The translations under genes were made by a program, and so were the position numbers. Below the pieces are notes generated by a model, which saw only the letters and a program-made list of their open reading frames with translations, did not search any database and was not told where the DNA came from. Positions 1 through 11,339 of a stretch of DNA of 52,590 bases are shown one piece after another. The DNA comes from Welwitschia mirabilis (taxonomy: Eukaryota > Gnetophyta > Gnetopsida > Welwitschiales). Numbering within the stretch: the stretch's first letter is position 1; every line of letters begins with the position of its first letter. Location of the stretch: contig JBOZIK010000001.1 of the NCBI GenBank assembly GCA_051453625.1, positions 268,391,182 through 268,443,771 on the forward strand. The letters run 5' to 3'.

Positions 1-1243
1 GAACTTTGCACTTTTATTTTACTTCCTCCTTTTCTTTTGTGATGGTCTTTACTAATTTGTTTAATTCATTTATTCTTTTGGCAAGCTTCTTACATTCTTC
101 ATATAATTCTTGACATGTTACTTCTAATTCATCTTCCTCCTCATCAATCATATCTAAGTCATTTGAGGTAGAAGTACTAGACACATTCTTGAGAGATGAT
201 ACTAGAACCATAAAGGATAATCTTCTTTCTCTATTTGATCCATGATCTGAGTATTTTTCTTCATCTTCATCATCCTCATTATTCCAAGTTGTCATCAATA
301 AGGAGTTTTTAAGATTCCTACTTTCTCTTCTCATGTTGGACATTCATTGGTCATATGTCCAAATCCTTTGCACGAATACCACTCGATTTCATTTTCCTTG
401 TCCTGTTCTCTTCTTTGTTTTGGATTTCTTTTCCTTGAATTTCTACTTGGTTTTCCTTCCTTTTTCCTGTAGAGAAATCTTTTAAAGCACCTATCTAGAA
501 GAGCCATCTCATCATCATTAAGTTCTTCATCTGATCTGTCAAATTTGTAATCCTTCTACACACATTTTAAAGTAATACCTTTTTCTTTATCTTTAGTAAT
601 TTAAGTTCATAGGTTTGAAGATTACCTTGAAGTTCTTCCAATGCCATTGCATTGATATTTTTTTTATTTTGATGGCTATTACTTTTAGTTCAAATCTACT
701 AGGCAGGGATCTCAGCACTTTTCTTATTACTTTACTTTCTTCCATACACTTTCTAAGGCTTGCCTTTAAGTTTACTATATCTATAAGTCTAGCAAAAAAT
801 TATTGTAAGGTTTTCTTATCATCCATATGAATGTCTTTAAATCTAGAAATAAGCATTTACAGTTTGGCTTGTTTAACAGTGGATGTTCCTTCATGTGAAA
901 CTTTCAAAATATCCCAAGCTTCTTTTGCATTTATAGTTTACAATCCTTTTAAATTCATTTGCACACTTTGCACAAAAAACATTGTTAAAAGCACAGGCAT
1001 TTATTGTGGATTTGGTTTTATTTGTTGGAGTCCATTGGTCTCTAAGTTTGGGAACCAAGATAGTATTTCCATTTGCATCTGTCTGGGCTATCATAGGCAT
1101 AGTATGACCTTTGTAAATGACTTCTTCTACATTAGCATCTAGGAATCTAGGAAAAATCCTCATCCTATCTTTTCAATAGGAATAGTTTAAACCATTGAAC
1201 ATGGTGGACAACGAGTTGAAAATCCATTAGTAGAGTTACCCAT
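1..1243 (-). pseudogene. copia gag polyprotein, decayed, runs off left edge
   Basis: This is the nucleocapsid/capsid part of a Ty1/copia polyprotein, which packages element RNA. The start is the ATG complementary to 1241-1243; translation opens MGNSTNGFSTRCPP, a typical plant copia gag start. A one-base frame break follows around 1205 and then a TGA stop where the family has Trp, after which the frame resumes as KDRMRIFPRFLDANVEEV (UBN2-type gag). Further down, at about 340-400, is a zinc-knuckle remnant reading WYSCKGFGHMTNEC, in which the first Cys of CX2CX4HX4C is Trp. The last segment (14-343) is acidic then coiled-coil-like (repeated K, E, L), as expected after the knuckle. The primer site and LTR lie just upstream on the same strand. 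Protease and later domains would lie beyond the window's left edge. Inactive: several stops and shifts. Confidence 0.85.
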
Positions 1244-1295
1244 TTTTAAGATTTTTAAGTCTAGATCTATAAAAATCTCTCAAAGACTAATCTAT

Positions 1296-1307
1296 GCTCT
1301 AATACTG
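1296..1307 (-). other. primer-binding site, initiator tRNA-Met type (copia)
   Basis: The minus strand reads CAGTATTAGAGC, matching 9 of 12 bases of the usual plant copia site TGGTATCAGAGC; the three differences are all transitions. It sits two bases inside the LTR end at 1310 and 53 bases upstream of the gag start, the normal arrangement. Confidence 0.8.
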
Positions 1308-1319
1308 AATGATAGAATC

Positions 1320-1359
1320 AAGAACCCTATCAAGGGAGGAGGAGGATGAATAGGTTCTT
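1320..1359. repeat. short inverted repeat at LTR inner end
   Basis: AAGAACC (1320-1326) pairs with GGTTCTT (1353-1359) around a G/A-rich spacer. A hairpin of this kind close to the end of U5 recurs in plant copia LTRs; its function here is not shown by the sequence. Confidence 0.6.
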
Positions 1360-1631
1360 TACAAAAACATTTAAGCTCAAAACAACTTAATATAATTTAA
1401 TCATAAATTACATATAAAAGAATAATGAAATCATGATCATGCATATAAAGAATAAATAAAAATAGAATGTAAACCATAAAACAGAAACTACCAGTTTGTA
1501 TGCATGCAGGATTTATAGTGGTTTGGGAACTCCCCTACTCCACTCTCGATGATAAGCTTCTTTCAAGATTGATCTCGAATCTCTGTTACTTCACATGTTT
1601 TGTTAGGCTCACCTATTAACCCTTATAAGCA

Positions 1632-1736
1632 GACTTTTATAGGCTAAGTCTCAACCTTAACAATGGACTTTTATAGGCTAGGTCTCAACCTTTGACAACA
1701 TACTTTTGTAGGATAAGTCTCAATCTTTGACAATGA
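1632..1736. repeat. three-copy 35-bp tandem repeat inside copia LTR
   Basis: Units start at about 1632, 1666 and 1701 and share the pattern GACTTTTATAGGCTAAGTCT followed by CAACCTTTGACAATG. Units differ at several positions, so the expansion is old. Confidence 0.75.
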
Positions 1737-2009
1737 ATAGAAGTGATGAAATGAAGCCTTTGTAGCTCTGATATCACTTGTTCAGTATTAGTATATAGAA
1801 TGGAGCCCTTTTCCAAATGAATATAGTGATGAGGTCCTTAGATCTGATTCTTAGTAATGTCCTAATCCAAGAATAGATCTCCTCAATCAGATATGAATCA
1901 GTATAATAGATCTTCCAATGTAATATGCTACTTAATCTTTTGAATTCACAATGAATATATCAATTTAAAAATGTGCCAAAAAAAATCTCTAGGTCATCTC
2001 TTACCTAGG

Positions 2010-2017
2010 TATTTATA
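2010..2017 (-). promoter_or_regulatory. candidate TATA box of copia LTR
   Basis: The minus strand reads CCATTATAAATACC, a full TATAAATA box about 640 bp into the LTR. This would put the U3/R border near 1980. Judged from position and motif only. Confidence 0.55.
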
Positions 2018-2140
2018 ATGGAGGATTACTAGGGTTTGATATAATTGAATTACACATCCAACGACTATAAATGACTAGAAAATAACTAGGTAATGGCTGG
2101 GTAATGGATACATAATGTTTACAATATTTATTTTTCTATA

Positions 2141-2500
2141 CCGTTCGGTCGACCCATAAATATCCAGTCGATCCCATAGAAATTTGGTCAACCCCATCCT
2201 GGATCTGGTTAACTCCTTATCTCTCGATTTGGAACTATGAACTTTGTTAGCTTCTCAGGTTTGGTTGACCTTATCTTAGGTCTAGTCGACCCCTTTCCTT
2301 TTAGTCTAGGACTTAACTATTAGCTCATCAAATCTGGTCGACCCCATGAATATCCGGTCGACCCCATTCCTCTCAGTATAGAACTATTATTTCTTAAGAT
2401 CATAGGTCTGGTCGATCCTTCTAAGATCTATTTGACTCCTTTAGGCTTAGTTCATTTCTGTCGTATCTGCTTGTAGTGCGATCCACCCCTCTAGGATCCA
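2141..2500. repeat. cluster of GGTCGACCCC-like motifs in copia U3
   Basis: Variants of GGTCGACCCC, with the palindromic core GGTCGACC, occur near 2147, 2165, 2185, 2206, 2284, 2337, 2357, 2408 and 2470-2510. Several are one or two transitions away (for example GGTCAACCCC and GGTCGATCC). They lie upstream of the TATA box on the minus strand, so they are in U3, where promoter or enhancer elements are expected. Confidence 0.65.
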
Positions 2501-2660
2501 GTTGATCCCCACTGGAGGTAAACAACTTAGTAGTTCCTTTCATGCATTTGGTCCACATCTTTCACCTGCATAATTCAAACTAATTTGCACACAGTATCTA
2601 ATAAATTTGCACTACACCAAAGGAATTAGTTTGACATCAATTAGTAAATATAATCTAACA

Positions 2661-4990
2661 CATACAACTAGTTATAATGTAATAAGTAAGTAAGTTATTG
2701 GAGTATGTAGTGGTAATAGAGTGAGTTCTAGTCTGTGATGCAAGCTCACTATGACCTTTCTAACTTATGAAGCATTAACACTAATACATAAATCATAGAA
2801 AATACAAGAGTATATGGAACTTGGATATGAAAACATTCAAAATGAAAACACTTGCATTAATCTTATGTATAACCTAAGGTATTGCTTAAGTCTTAAATGA
2901 TGTAGATTCCCTTGTTATATATCTTACATGATCCTTAGGTGTTCCTTATGCTTTACATGGATCTAGTATTACTTTTAATTTAGATATTATTCCACTACCA
3001 CTCATATAATCTTAAGTTTTTGCACTCCTATATGTTCAAAGAATTTTCTTGTTTCTAATCTCTTATGAATTCTTAAAACCCTGTCCTATTACCCTAATTA
3101 GTTGGAACTTTATCATGGATTTGATTGCGGATTGGTAATATGCTTAACTTATCTAATCTTAATTCTTGTTTTGTATCTAGTTCAAGTAATGTTATGTATT
3201 TTTCATGATTGTTGTATGTCTTTTATGACTTAAGCTTACTATCCTTGACTTAGCTATGGTCTCATAGCTTACCTTACTTAGTTGGTATAGTTCATGAAGT
3301 ATTTTGATCTTTATATTTCTTAAAACTTTTCTTGTTAGTGAACTAATCCTTAATACATCTTATTTGTGAAATTGATATGTGCTTCTAATGGAATCAAAAG
3401 TTACTTTAAATTAAGATGAAATTAAATTTTTCACATTGTAACATATACTTAAGAATAAGGAAAAATGGTGGTTGAAGAAAATGATCAAGTTAGAGAAGGT
3501 ACATGGTTAGGCTAAGTAAAGGATAAAGAAACATAAAAGTTAATGTATGAGTTCTTACAATGAAAGCCTAACTAATAGCATGTTTCTAGGAGAAAACCTC
3601 TTAAGGAAAAGAGATTTATCATGTCTAGATTTTTACCCTAATATTAAAAATACCATTTTAGTTAATTAGATAGATAATTTAGGATTGGAAAATTATAATA
3701 ATAAAGATTCTAGCCAATAATTTATTTAGAAATAATGATTTGGAGATAAAAATAAGAGTTAAATTAGGTATTTTCATGATTAATTATGTTATATTTTATT
3801 AAAAGATAAACTTATAGTTATTTTTTTAGTTAACTGATTGGAAGATTGAGTTAATTGTAAAATTTATTATTAATTATGCATGAGTTTTATTTGTTATAGT
3901 ATAAAGTTAAATATTAATTATCTTAGAGTTTAGTACTGATTATGAATCACTTTCAATTTGATGCAGTTAAAAACCATATTTCTCAATGCATGTTAGAATT
4001 TTAAAACTGCAACTTGACATTAATTCTCTTAACTTTATTTTATTCATGCAATGGTATTTAAATGTGATCTTAAGCATTTGTTCATATTATTTTATCTCAT
4101 GTAGATTTATTTAATTTACAAATATTATTATATTATTGTTTACATCTCGTTGCTAGACATGAAAAGAAAGGGTTAAGGGATATTTAACTCCTTGCAGAAA
4201 TCTAAAACCTACTATTAGTTTAGTGTTATAAATACTTAAATCCCACTTGCCATTAGAGTCACACAAGTTTTCTTTATGGCCTAATCATGTGGAGCTTGAT
4301 TATCTCTAAGAGTACATTATACTTCATTAAGGATAGGTGTGGTCCATAATCCTCTTTTAATTTCTTACATGCCATATTATTAAAATTTCATTTCCTTTTA
4401 TTTTGTAACTTGAATGATGTAATATGATTTGTATGTTGTGTGTGTATTAATATGCCAAGTAATCTTGTAGTCCTCTAGTAAGTAATGTGTCAGTTTACTA
4501 GGAGCATTATTAAGTTTGAGCTTTGTGAACATCTTTTGTAAACTTTAGTGAACCCATTGTAAAATCTTATCTTTGAGTATTTTTACAATAGCCCTTCTGT
4601 AAGCCTTAAACATGACTTCCTGATTAAACATTGACCTATGTGAAATTAAATTATAATACTAGCCATTGGGTTGATTGATAGGTTTTGCATTATCTTCAAA
4701 GTAGATTTTATGTTAAACACTGAAGGTAGGAATTACTATTAAATCTTTGTGGGACGAAGAAAACACATTAACCTTAGAATTCAAAAGTGAGATTAAAATT
4801 GACTCTTGTTGAGGGAATACACTCTTGTTTATTATTAAAGGCTTGTTTTAATCATCACATAGAAAGATATATTTTAGTTCACTAGGAAAATGTTTTAGAT
4901 TTAAATTTAAATTTTTAGTATTTATTAAAATTTTATTAAAGTTAACTATCATTTGGATGACTTGGGTGGATGACCTCCCTTAAAATAAAA
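2661..4990. other. unassigned AT-rich DNA
   Basis: No open frame longer than about 60 codons and no recognisable domain on either strand. I see no LTR pair or tandem repeat. A GGATGAC...GGATGACC pair at 4957-4974 resembles motifs in the Athila-type LTRs further right, so part of this stretch may be a very old related element. Confidence 0.5.
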
Positions 4991-5099
4991 AATCTTAGTT
5001 CTATTTAGATTTTAGACTTTTTCATAGTTTAAAGTTTTAGTTTTTCTATTTTCTTGATTAGCATAATTAGTTTATAAATGCTCATAATTAAATTGATCA

Positions 5100-5826
5100 T
5101 TATCAAAAGCTTTTTAGTTTTCTACTTCAAGTGGATCATCAATCAAGGTAGGATTATAAATCATTAATCATCTTTCTTTAAGTGGATGATGTTCTAAAAA
5201 TAGAGTTGTCTTAATTTCTCCTTCAATATTTAACTTATTACCTAAATCCTTTTCAAAAACATCAAATGATCTAATGGTAAACTTTTTATTTTCTAAGTGA
5301 CATTCCATCATTCTAGTTCTTATATCAATAATACATTGGATTGTTATCCAAAAATCTCTACTAAAAAGTAGTGAATAACCTTAATTATGTTTAACTTCAA
5401 TTAAAATCATATCTATTAAATAGAATTATTCTTTCATTTATATCATTAAATCTTTGATTACTTTTAAAGCTTTCTTCACTGATGTATCTGCTATATCTAA
5501 GACAATTCATATAGGCTCAATTCTACTTTTTAAACCTTGTCATTGATAAATGTGTAAAGGAATAATATTAACACTTTCTTTTATATTAATTAAGTATTTA
5601 TTTATTTTTTATTTACCCCAAAGGGAAACTAACTATTGCTACCCCTAGATCTTTAAACTTTGAAAATTTTTGTAAGACTAAGTTGGTTATAGATTGGTCT
5701 AGGAAGACTTTACTAAGAATAGTTTATTTTATTTTCTCCTAATTAGATCTTTCCACAAATTAGAATATTTATAATTCTCTTACAAAATTTTTCAAAATGG
5801 TAAATTTATGCTTAAATTTTGCATTA
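5100..5826 (-). pseudogene. element B gag end and protease region, decayed
   Basis: Reading leftwards from the insertion point, the minus strand gives TLNAKFKHKFTILKN, then SKVFLDQSITNLVLQKF, and later FWITIQCIIDIRTRMMECHL and NPTLIDDPLEVEN. These correspond in order to element A segments (TLMQDVNINL, TKVLLVN, CVTAYCIIDT/SGMMECHF, DPTLYDNPIEIHY), the C-terminal half of an Athila-type aspartic protease and its linker. The active-site segment cannot be recognised, the LLLGR-like motif reads LLFSR, and there are several stops. It is the distal half of a reading frame whose proximal half is at 17075-18970. Inactive. Confidence 0.75.
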
Positions 5827-5831
5827 AGAGT
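5827..5831. other. left target-site duplication of element A (AGAGT)
   Basis: AGAGT immediately precedes the 5' LTR. The right copy at 17070-17073 reads AGGT, the same sequence with one base lost. Element B's reading frame fits an unbroken AGAGT at the junction. Confidence 0.6.
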
Positions 5832-6341
5832 TGTTGCAATATCAATTTATAGGAATTTAATCATGTATATTGAGTGCTTTTGCAAGACATTTATACAGGA
5901 TTGAATGTAATACTAATGATTATGGAGAACTAATAGGATGATCATTGAAACATGTGATTCTTAGCATATTTGAATGTTTCTTAGGCTCATTCAGATACTA
6001 CATACTTTGGGAGAAGAATTCACCATGTAGAAGACTAATTTACCTTTGAGATTAAAGATATGGAAGCCAGTCATCCCCTTTATTATCCACATAATAGGTA
6101 GGATGATACTACTACTAACATGAATAGAAGCTTTGGGGTTGATAATAGGGCTTTAAGCTAATGGAATACCTTTTAACATAGAGTAATATTCCCTTCTATT
6201 ATCCCCATGACAATTACAATGATAGCTATTTTTCTATGGTCGAAAATAATTATCTTTGTAATGGGGTCATGCGATCAATTTAGGCTATTAAGATTTTTTT
6301 CTGACTTCTAGGGTTAAGCTTATAGAACTTCAATGTTAAAC

Positions 6342-6349
6342 TATAAATT
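6342..6349 (+). promoter_or_regulatory. candidate TATA box, element A 5' LTR
   Basis: ACTATAAATTCC, about 510 bp into the LTR. The 3' LTR keeps the better form TATAAATACC at the same place (16329-16336). Confidence 0.5.
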
Positions 6350-6905
6350 CCATTCCTCTTCTTCATTTCTATTTTCATCTTTTATGCCCAATATACTTGT
6401 GATAGAAGATTAGACTAAAAGAGGTCCATCTCGTAGCTTTAGAGAAAAGTTCCCTTGGTGCTAGGCCAGGTCTCTTGCATTAAGGTGATGCTACTTTATT
6501 GTAAGTAGATGTAAATTTCTATGAATCAACACAATTATTGTTTTTATTCCAATTCTATTTATGTTCTTTATGATTTAAGTTGATTATAATTTAAGTGATG
6601 ATTTTGTAATTTATTTAGATTATAAGGGAAATCTTTGTCTGGGTTAACTTTGATTAGTTTATCTTTGCATTGTTATTCCATTTTCATTTCATATTTTATT
6701 CCATATTCCATTTGGTATATCTCATATTTCACATTCATTAGGAATAAGTTAAGTACTCTTCTTAATTGATTTAAATTATAAAGAAGCTAGTTCTTATAAC
6801 AAGAGGATTAGGATATAAGAGAATTCATTCCACTTCCATTTTATTTCATCTTCATTTACTTTTCATTGCATTTTACTTTATTATTTTCTTTATGTTATTA
6901 AAAGA

Positions 6906-7043
6906 NNNNNNNNNNNNNNNNNNNNNNNNNNNNNNNNNNNNNNNNNNNNNNNNNNNNNNNNNNNNNNNNNNNNNNNNNNNNNNNNNNNNNNNNNNNNNNN
7001 NNNNNNNNNNNNNNNNNNNNNNNNNNNNNNNNNNNNNNNNNNN
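6906..7043. other. 138-base N run in element A 5' LTR
   Basis: By comparison with the 3' LTR the hidden part is about 100-140 bp, so the size is plausible. Confidence 0.8.
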
Positions 7044-7085
7044 CTAAAGAACTTCAGGATTGAATAAATTCATACTACAATGTTT

Positions 7086-7103
7086 TGGTATCATTACCAA
7101 GGA
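7086..7103 (+). other. primer-binding site of element A (tRNA-Asp-like)
   Basis: Reads TGGTATCATTACCAAGGA. The usual Athila site is TGGCGCCGTTGCC followed by a G-rich run. Over the first 13 bases all five differences are C-to-T or G-to-A. It lies 3-6 bases inside the LTR end. Confidence 0.8.
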
Positions 7104-7835
7104 AGGCTATAAGGAGATAAAGAATTATCACTAACCAGATAAGTACCTCAAATTTTTTGTTTATGTTATTTAGTTTAATTAGTGTTGTGCTTTTTAGTGT
7201 AACTTAGAATAGGTTTATTTCAGTAAATTTTATCTTTCATATTTTTTAGAAACCCTATTGTCCCCTTAGTCATCTTAATGACATTGGCATTATAGTTCTA
7301 TAATCTTGAAATTAATTTCTGGTTTTATAATTTTTCTTTTGTTCATAGTTTGATAATAAAGTTACTACCATCTTCTCTATCATCCTCACAATAGCCTAGA
7401 TGATAGTCTAGTTTTTTACTTTTAGTAAATTTTTTGAGGTTTGATTTTATATTTCTATGATTGTCATTCTTCCTATTGTATTCATAACTAGATGGATGAA
7501 AGTTTGTTATTTTTTATTTGTTTTTTATTTGAGCAAGCAAGGACATGATGAATTTTGATAGGAAGATAAAATACGAGAGAGCGGAACCTGATCAAAGAAA
7601 ACATCAGATAAGAATTATTTGGCTTTAAGCTAAATCTAGATACACACATTTCAGGTACACAAATTCTCAAAATTAAAGAAGAAGATTTTTTTTCTTTTAT
7701 TTTTTCAGAATCAGATTTTGCAAAAGAAAATTATAGTAAATAAGTAGATCGGGTTATTTCCTCTTAAAATATATCAAATGCATTGAAATCATTATAAAAA
7801 AAGCAAGTTGTTTTCTCTAATATTCCAATTGTAAT
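7104..7835 (+). other. element A 5' untranslated leader
   Basis: AT-rich stretch between primer site and gag with no recognisable coding content on either strand. Confidence 0.6.
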
Positions 7836-9560
7836 AAGAACTTCTTCCTCAAGCTACTCTTAGAGATTTAATTAATAATAGAAAATGTGAAATTCAAAAT
7901 CCCTGTGATTTATCTTCCAGAGATAATGTAGAATTAAGAAATTTAAGTGCATATCTAAATTATTTGGGGGAACCTAAGGAAAACCCTTTCAAATAGTTAG
8001 CTAACATTAAAAAACTTATACTTACATTGATAAATGAAAAGAAACATATTACTGACCATACCTACATGATTATCTTTCTAATCACACTTAGAGGAAGAGA
8101 AAAACGTTGGTTTAAAACTATTCCATATAAAAGTATTAAATCCTAGAGTCAAGTATAAGAAGTATTTATCAAATGATTTTTAAGTGAAATTTTCATGAGA
8201 AAAAGAAGAAAGGAGGTAACTAATTNNNNNNNNNNNNNNNNNNNNNNNNNNNNNNNNNNNNNNNNNNNNNNNNNNNNNNNNNNNNNNNNNNNNNNNNNNN
8301 NNNNNNNNNNNNNNNNNNNNNNNNNTCCTAGAGTCAAGTATAAGAAGTATTTATCAAATGATTTTTAAGTGAAATTTTCATGAGAAAAAGAAGAAAAGAG
8401 GTAACCAATTTTTAACAACAACCTCAAGAGGATTATGTAATAGCTTATGAATGTTTTATCATAGCTAGCCATTCCAATCCTATTAATGAATTTCATAAGG
8501 AAGAGCTAGTTGATTATTTTTACAATGGATTGAATGCTCAAACTAAATAACTTATAGATTTTTCTTGTAGAAGCAACTTGTTGAACTTAGTCTTAGAAGG
8601 ATCTTGGAGTGTGCTGGAAAATCTTATAGAAATATTCCAAAATTGGCCTAAACCCACTAAGAAAAGTATAAGTTAAATCTTAAAAGATTTAAAGGATTTT
8701 AAATATAACAAGGAAGAAAAAAAAGAGGACTCAATAAACTTGATGAAAGATTTTACTACTACTTTAGAGGAGTATACACAAATCATAGTTGATGCAAAAG
8801 TAATAAATAATGAAAACTCAACTTGAAATTGTAAAATTTGTGAAGATAACTTTCATCTAACTAAATAGTATCCTTTGTTACCAACTTGTGAGGAGAGGAT
8901 GTTTGAGGAAGTTTGTGTTTTTAACCAAAGAACATCTAATTTTAAAAGCCAACCAAAATTTCAACAAATATTGGGTTAACAATATCAATGGAAACCTTTT
9001 GAAAATAGATTTAGAAATTCAACTTTCAACCTAATTTTCAACAAAATCAAAATGCTCCACTTAGAGAATCCATAGAAGAGGTGAGAAAAGTACAAGAAAA
9101 AACTAATAGAAACATTGAAAACTTAGTAAATATGCTCCAACAAATAATGCTTGATAATTAAAAACCACAAGGGTCTCTTACATCTCAATCTTTACCAACC
9201 CAAATGAAGTTAAGAAAGATTTAAAGGTATTAAATAAAGTGGAAATGATATAACACCTCCTATCCATGAGGTTTTAAATTCTAAAAAAAATGAAATGAAT
9301 GAAGAGGATGATGTAAAAATTTTGGATTCATACAACTTTCCATTAACATTACTTACTAAAGCCTCCACTAAAAATTCCTCACAAGAAAACAAATGGAGAA
9401 AACCATTCACTCCTTAGCTTGATTAATTAAATAAAAATCCTACCTTTGATAAACACTTGAAAACTTTGATGCAAGATGTAAATATCAACTTGTCTACTTG
9501 GAAATTCTTACAAGAAAATCCTAAATATTCTAAGTTGTGAAAGGACTTAGTAAGAATAAA
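7836..9560 (+). pseudogene. element A gag, decayed
   Basis: Capsid and nucleocapsid region of an Athila-type element. Recognisable segments in order are TLRDLINNRKCEIQNPCDL, LRNLSAYLNYLGEP, ITLRGREKRWFKTIPYKSIK (the conserved gag core, 8080-8140), an acidic and coiled part, a zinc-knuckle remnant CKICEDNFHLTK (8834-8870) whose final Cys is Tyr, then EEVRKVQEKTNRNIENLVNM and EEDDVKILDSYNF. Element B's gag aligns with most of these. There are stops at many Trp, Gln and Arg positions and several frame changes. The 100-base N run at 8226-8325 is flanked by two copies of the same 85 bp and is probably not a real gap. The start codon is not identifiable. Confidence 0.85.
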
Positions 9561-9599
9561 ACAAAAATACATCATTACTACTAAAGTTTTACTTGTCAA

Positions 9600-10203
9600 T
9601 CTCTTTCCAAATTAGCCATTAAAAAGTGTCTTAAATTCAAAGATTCTAGATCTGCAACTATGAGTGTTACATTAGGAAAAAACAAAAAAATTCAAAAAGC
9701 TTTAATTAAGATAGGATCAAGTGTAAACATCATGCCTCACCATATATGTAAGAGACTTAGGTTGGAAAACAGAATAGAACCTAAAGAATTATCTTGGAAT
9801 TGGCTAACACCTTAATCAAGAAATCATTAGGAATTATTAAGGATCTAATTATCTAAATTAAAAAACTTTTTATCCCATAGATGTTTTCATCATTGAAATA
9901 AAACATGATGGAGGTTATCCACTCCTTTTAGGAAGAGCCTTTTGTGTAACTGCCTATTGTATCATTGACACATGATCTGGGATGATGGAGTGTCATTTTG
10001 GCGACAAACAGTTTACCATTAGAGTTTTTTATGCTACTAAAAATGACATAGGAGTTGAGTTTAAATATGAACTAAAACCAACCTTATTTTTACAAAATGT
10101 ACCAAATGAAGAGAGATTTATTATGCTACAAGATCCAACTTTATATGATAACCCCATTGAAATACACTATCTTGAATTTAATGATGAAGAACACATTAAC
10201 TAG
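9600..10203 (+). pseudogene. element A aspartic protease, decayed
   Basis: This domain would cut the gag-pol polyprotein. The active-site segment reads ALIKIGSSVNIMP (from 9699), where Lys replaces the catalytic Asp, so the enzyme is dead. The flap and C-terminal half follow as YPLLLGRAFCVTAYCIIDT (about 9917-9973), a TGA stop, then SGMMECHFGDKQFTIRVFY and an open stretch to the TAG at 10201-10203. LLLGRAF is the usual LLGRPFL-type motif. RT follows downstream. Confidence 0.85.
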
Positions 10204-10412
10204 AGAGAAACTCAGTATTTTTACTTGGTAGAAAAAACTTCTTATAGAGTATCATTTCATGTTGTTGTACTCATGACAAATAGGACGATAGCTAAAAATT
10301 TCATCCTTAAAATTAAGAAATTACCCCAAGGTTTAAATATATTTTTCTATTTGAAAGTCAAACAAAACCCTTGATAATCAATGATCTTTTCACTTCTCAA
10401 TAAGAGTCAAAC

Positions 10413-11060
10413 TTGATCTCACTCCTAACCTTGAAAGAAAATGCCTTTACTTGGACATATAAATACTTATCTGCCATTCCTCTTTCCATATTTAACACAA
10501 GATTTACTTTGAAGATAGTATTAAACCTATTAGATAGCCCTAAAAAAGACTTAACCCAATCCTTAAACAAATCATTAAAAATAAAATTATTAAACTTCTG
10601 GATTCTAGAATCATATATGCTATATCTGATAGTGAATGGGTTGGTCCTTTAATAGTAGTTTCAAATAAGGGGGAAATGGAGAATTTGCATTAATTTTAGA
10701 AAACTTAATGAGGTTACTAAAAATAATCATTATTCTTTACTCTTTCTTGATCATGTACTTGATAGAATTCAAGGTTATGCCTACTACTATTTTCTTGATG
10801 GGTAAAGTGGCTATAATTAAATTTGTATAACAAGTAAAAACTAAGATAAAATAAATTTTACCTCACCATTTAGAATCTTTGCTTGTAGATGAATGTCCTT
10901 TAGACTTTGAAATTTCCCTAAAACCTTTCAACAAGTTATGATGGGGATCTTTCTGATATGACGAAGGATTCTATTTCTCCATCTTTGATGATACTTTTTA
11001 ACAAACCATAAAGAGATCAGAGCGTTCTGGATCAATGTATTAAGAGTGGCTTACATTTGA
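10413..11060 (+). pseudogene. element A reverse transcriptase, decayed
   Basis: Conserved RT blocks are seen across several frames: SEWVGPLIVVSNKG (about 10630-10671), a degraded fingers segment NEVTKNNHYSLLFLDHVLDR, YAYYYFLDG (10778-10802), FTSPFRIFACR, and FDDTF near 10985, the remnant of the YxDD-like catalytic box in which both Asp codons survive. Between them are many stops and shifts. Compared with a full Ty3/gypsy RT the order and spacing are normal, so this is decay without large deletion. Confidence 0.8.
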
Positions 11061-11339
11061 GTTGAAAAAAGAGTTTTCTCCTTGTCAACCATGGCATTAT
11101 CTTATTTCATTACATTTTGAAAGAAGGTATTAGTATGAACTCCATAAAAGTTGATATCATTAAAAACCTTAGCCCTACAAATAATGTCAAACAAGTTAGA
11201 TCTTCCCTTGATTATGTTGATTTCTATTGATGTTTTATTCATGATTATGCTAGAATTTATAAATCACTTTACTCCTTATTTGAAAAAGATCTTAAATTTG
11301 ATTGGAGTGATTCATACCAACTTTCATTTGAAACTCTTA

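Larger units (their letters stand above)
1310..2660 (-). mobile_element. 5' LTR of SIRE-like copia element
   Basis: On the minus strand the LTR begins TGTTAGATTATA and ends TTCTATCA, so its ends form the imperfect inverted repeat TGTTAGA/TCTATCA. Its inner end abuts a tRNA-Met primer site and gag. At 1351 bp it is long, as in SIRE/Maximus copia elements. It contains a TATA box, a short inverted repeat near its 3' end, a three-unit 35-bp repeat, and a cluster of GGTCGACCCC-like motifs. The other LTR would be beyond the left edge, so target-site duplication and LTR divergence cannot be read here. Confidence 0.8.
5832..7082 (+). mobile_element. 5' LTR of element A
   Basis: Begins TGTTGCAATATC and aligns along its length with the LTR at 15858-17069. 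Shared blocks include GAGTGCTTTT near 5875/15898 and TTTGTAATGGGGTCATGCGA near 6254/16239. A candidate TATA box (TATAAATT, 6342-6349) matches TATAAATA in the 3' copy. The LTR contains a 138-base N run (6906-7043). It ends in ACTACAATG just before the primer site; the last two or three bases are uncertain. Confidence 0.85.

Noticed and set aside
615-1142. Plus-strand frames opposite the copia gag
   Set aside because: Antisense shadows of the gag on the minus strand, which shows recognisable motifs.
9982-10203. A separate 73-codon gene
   Set aside because: It is the C-terminal part of element A's protease, entered at an internal Met after a stop.
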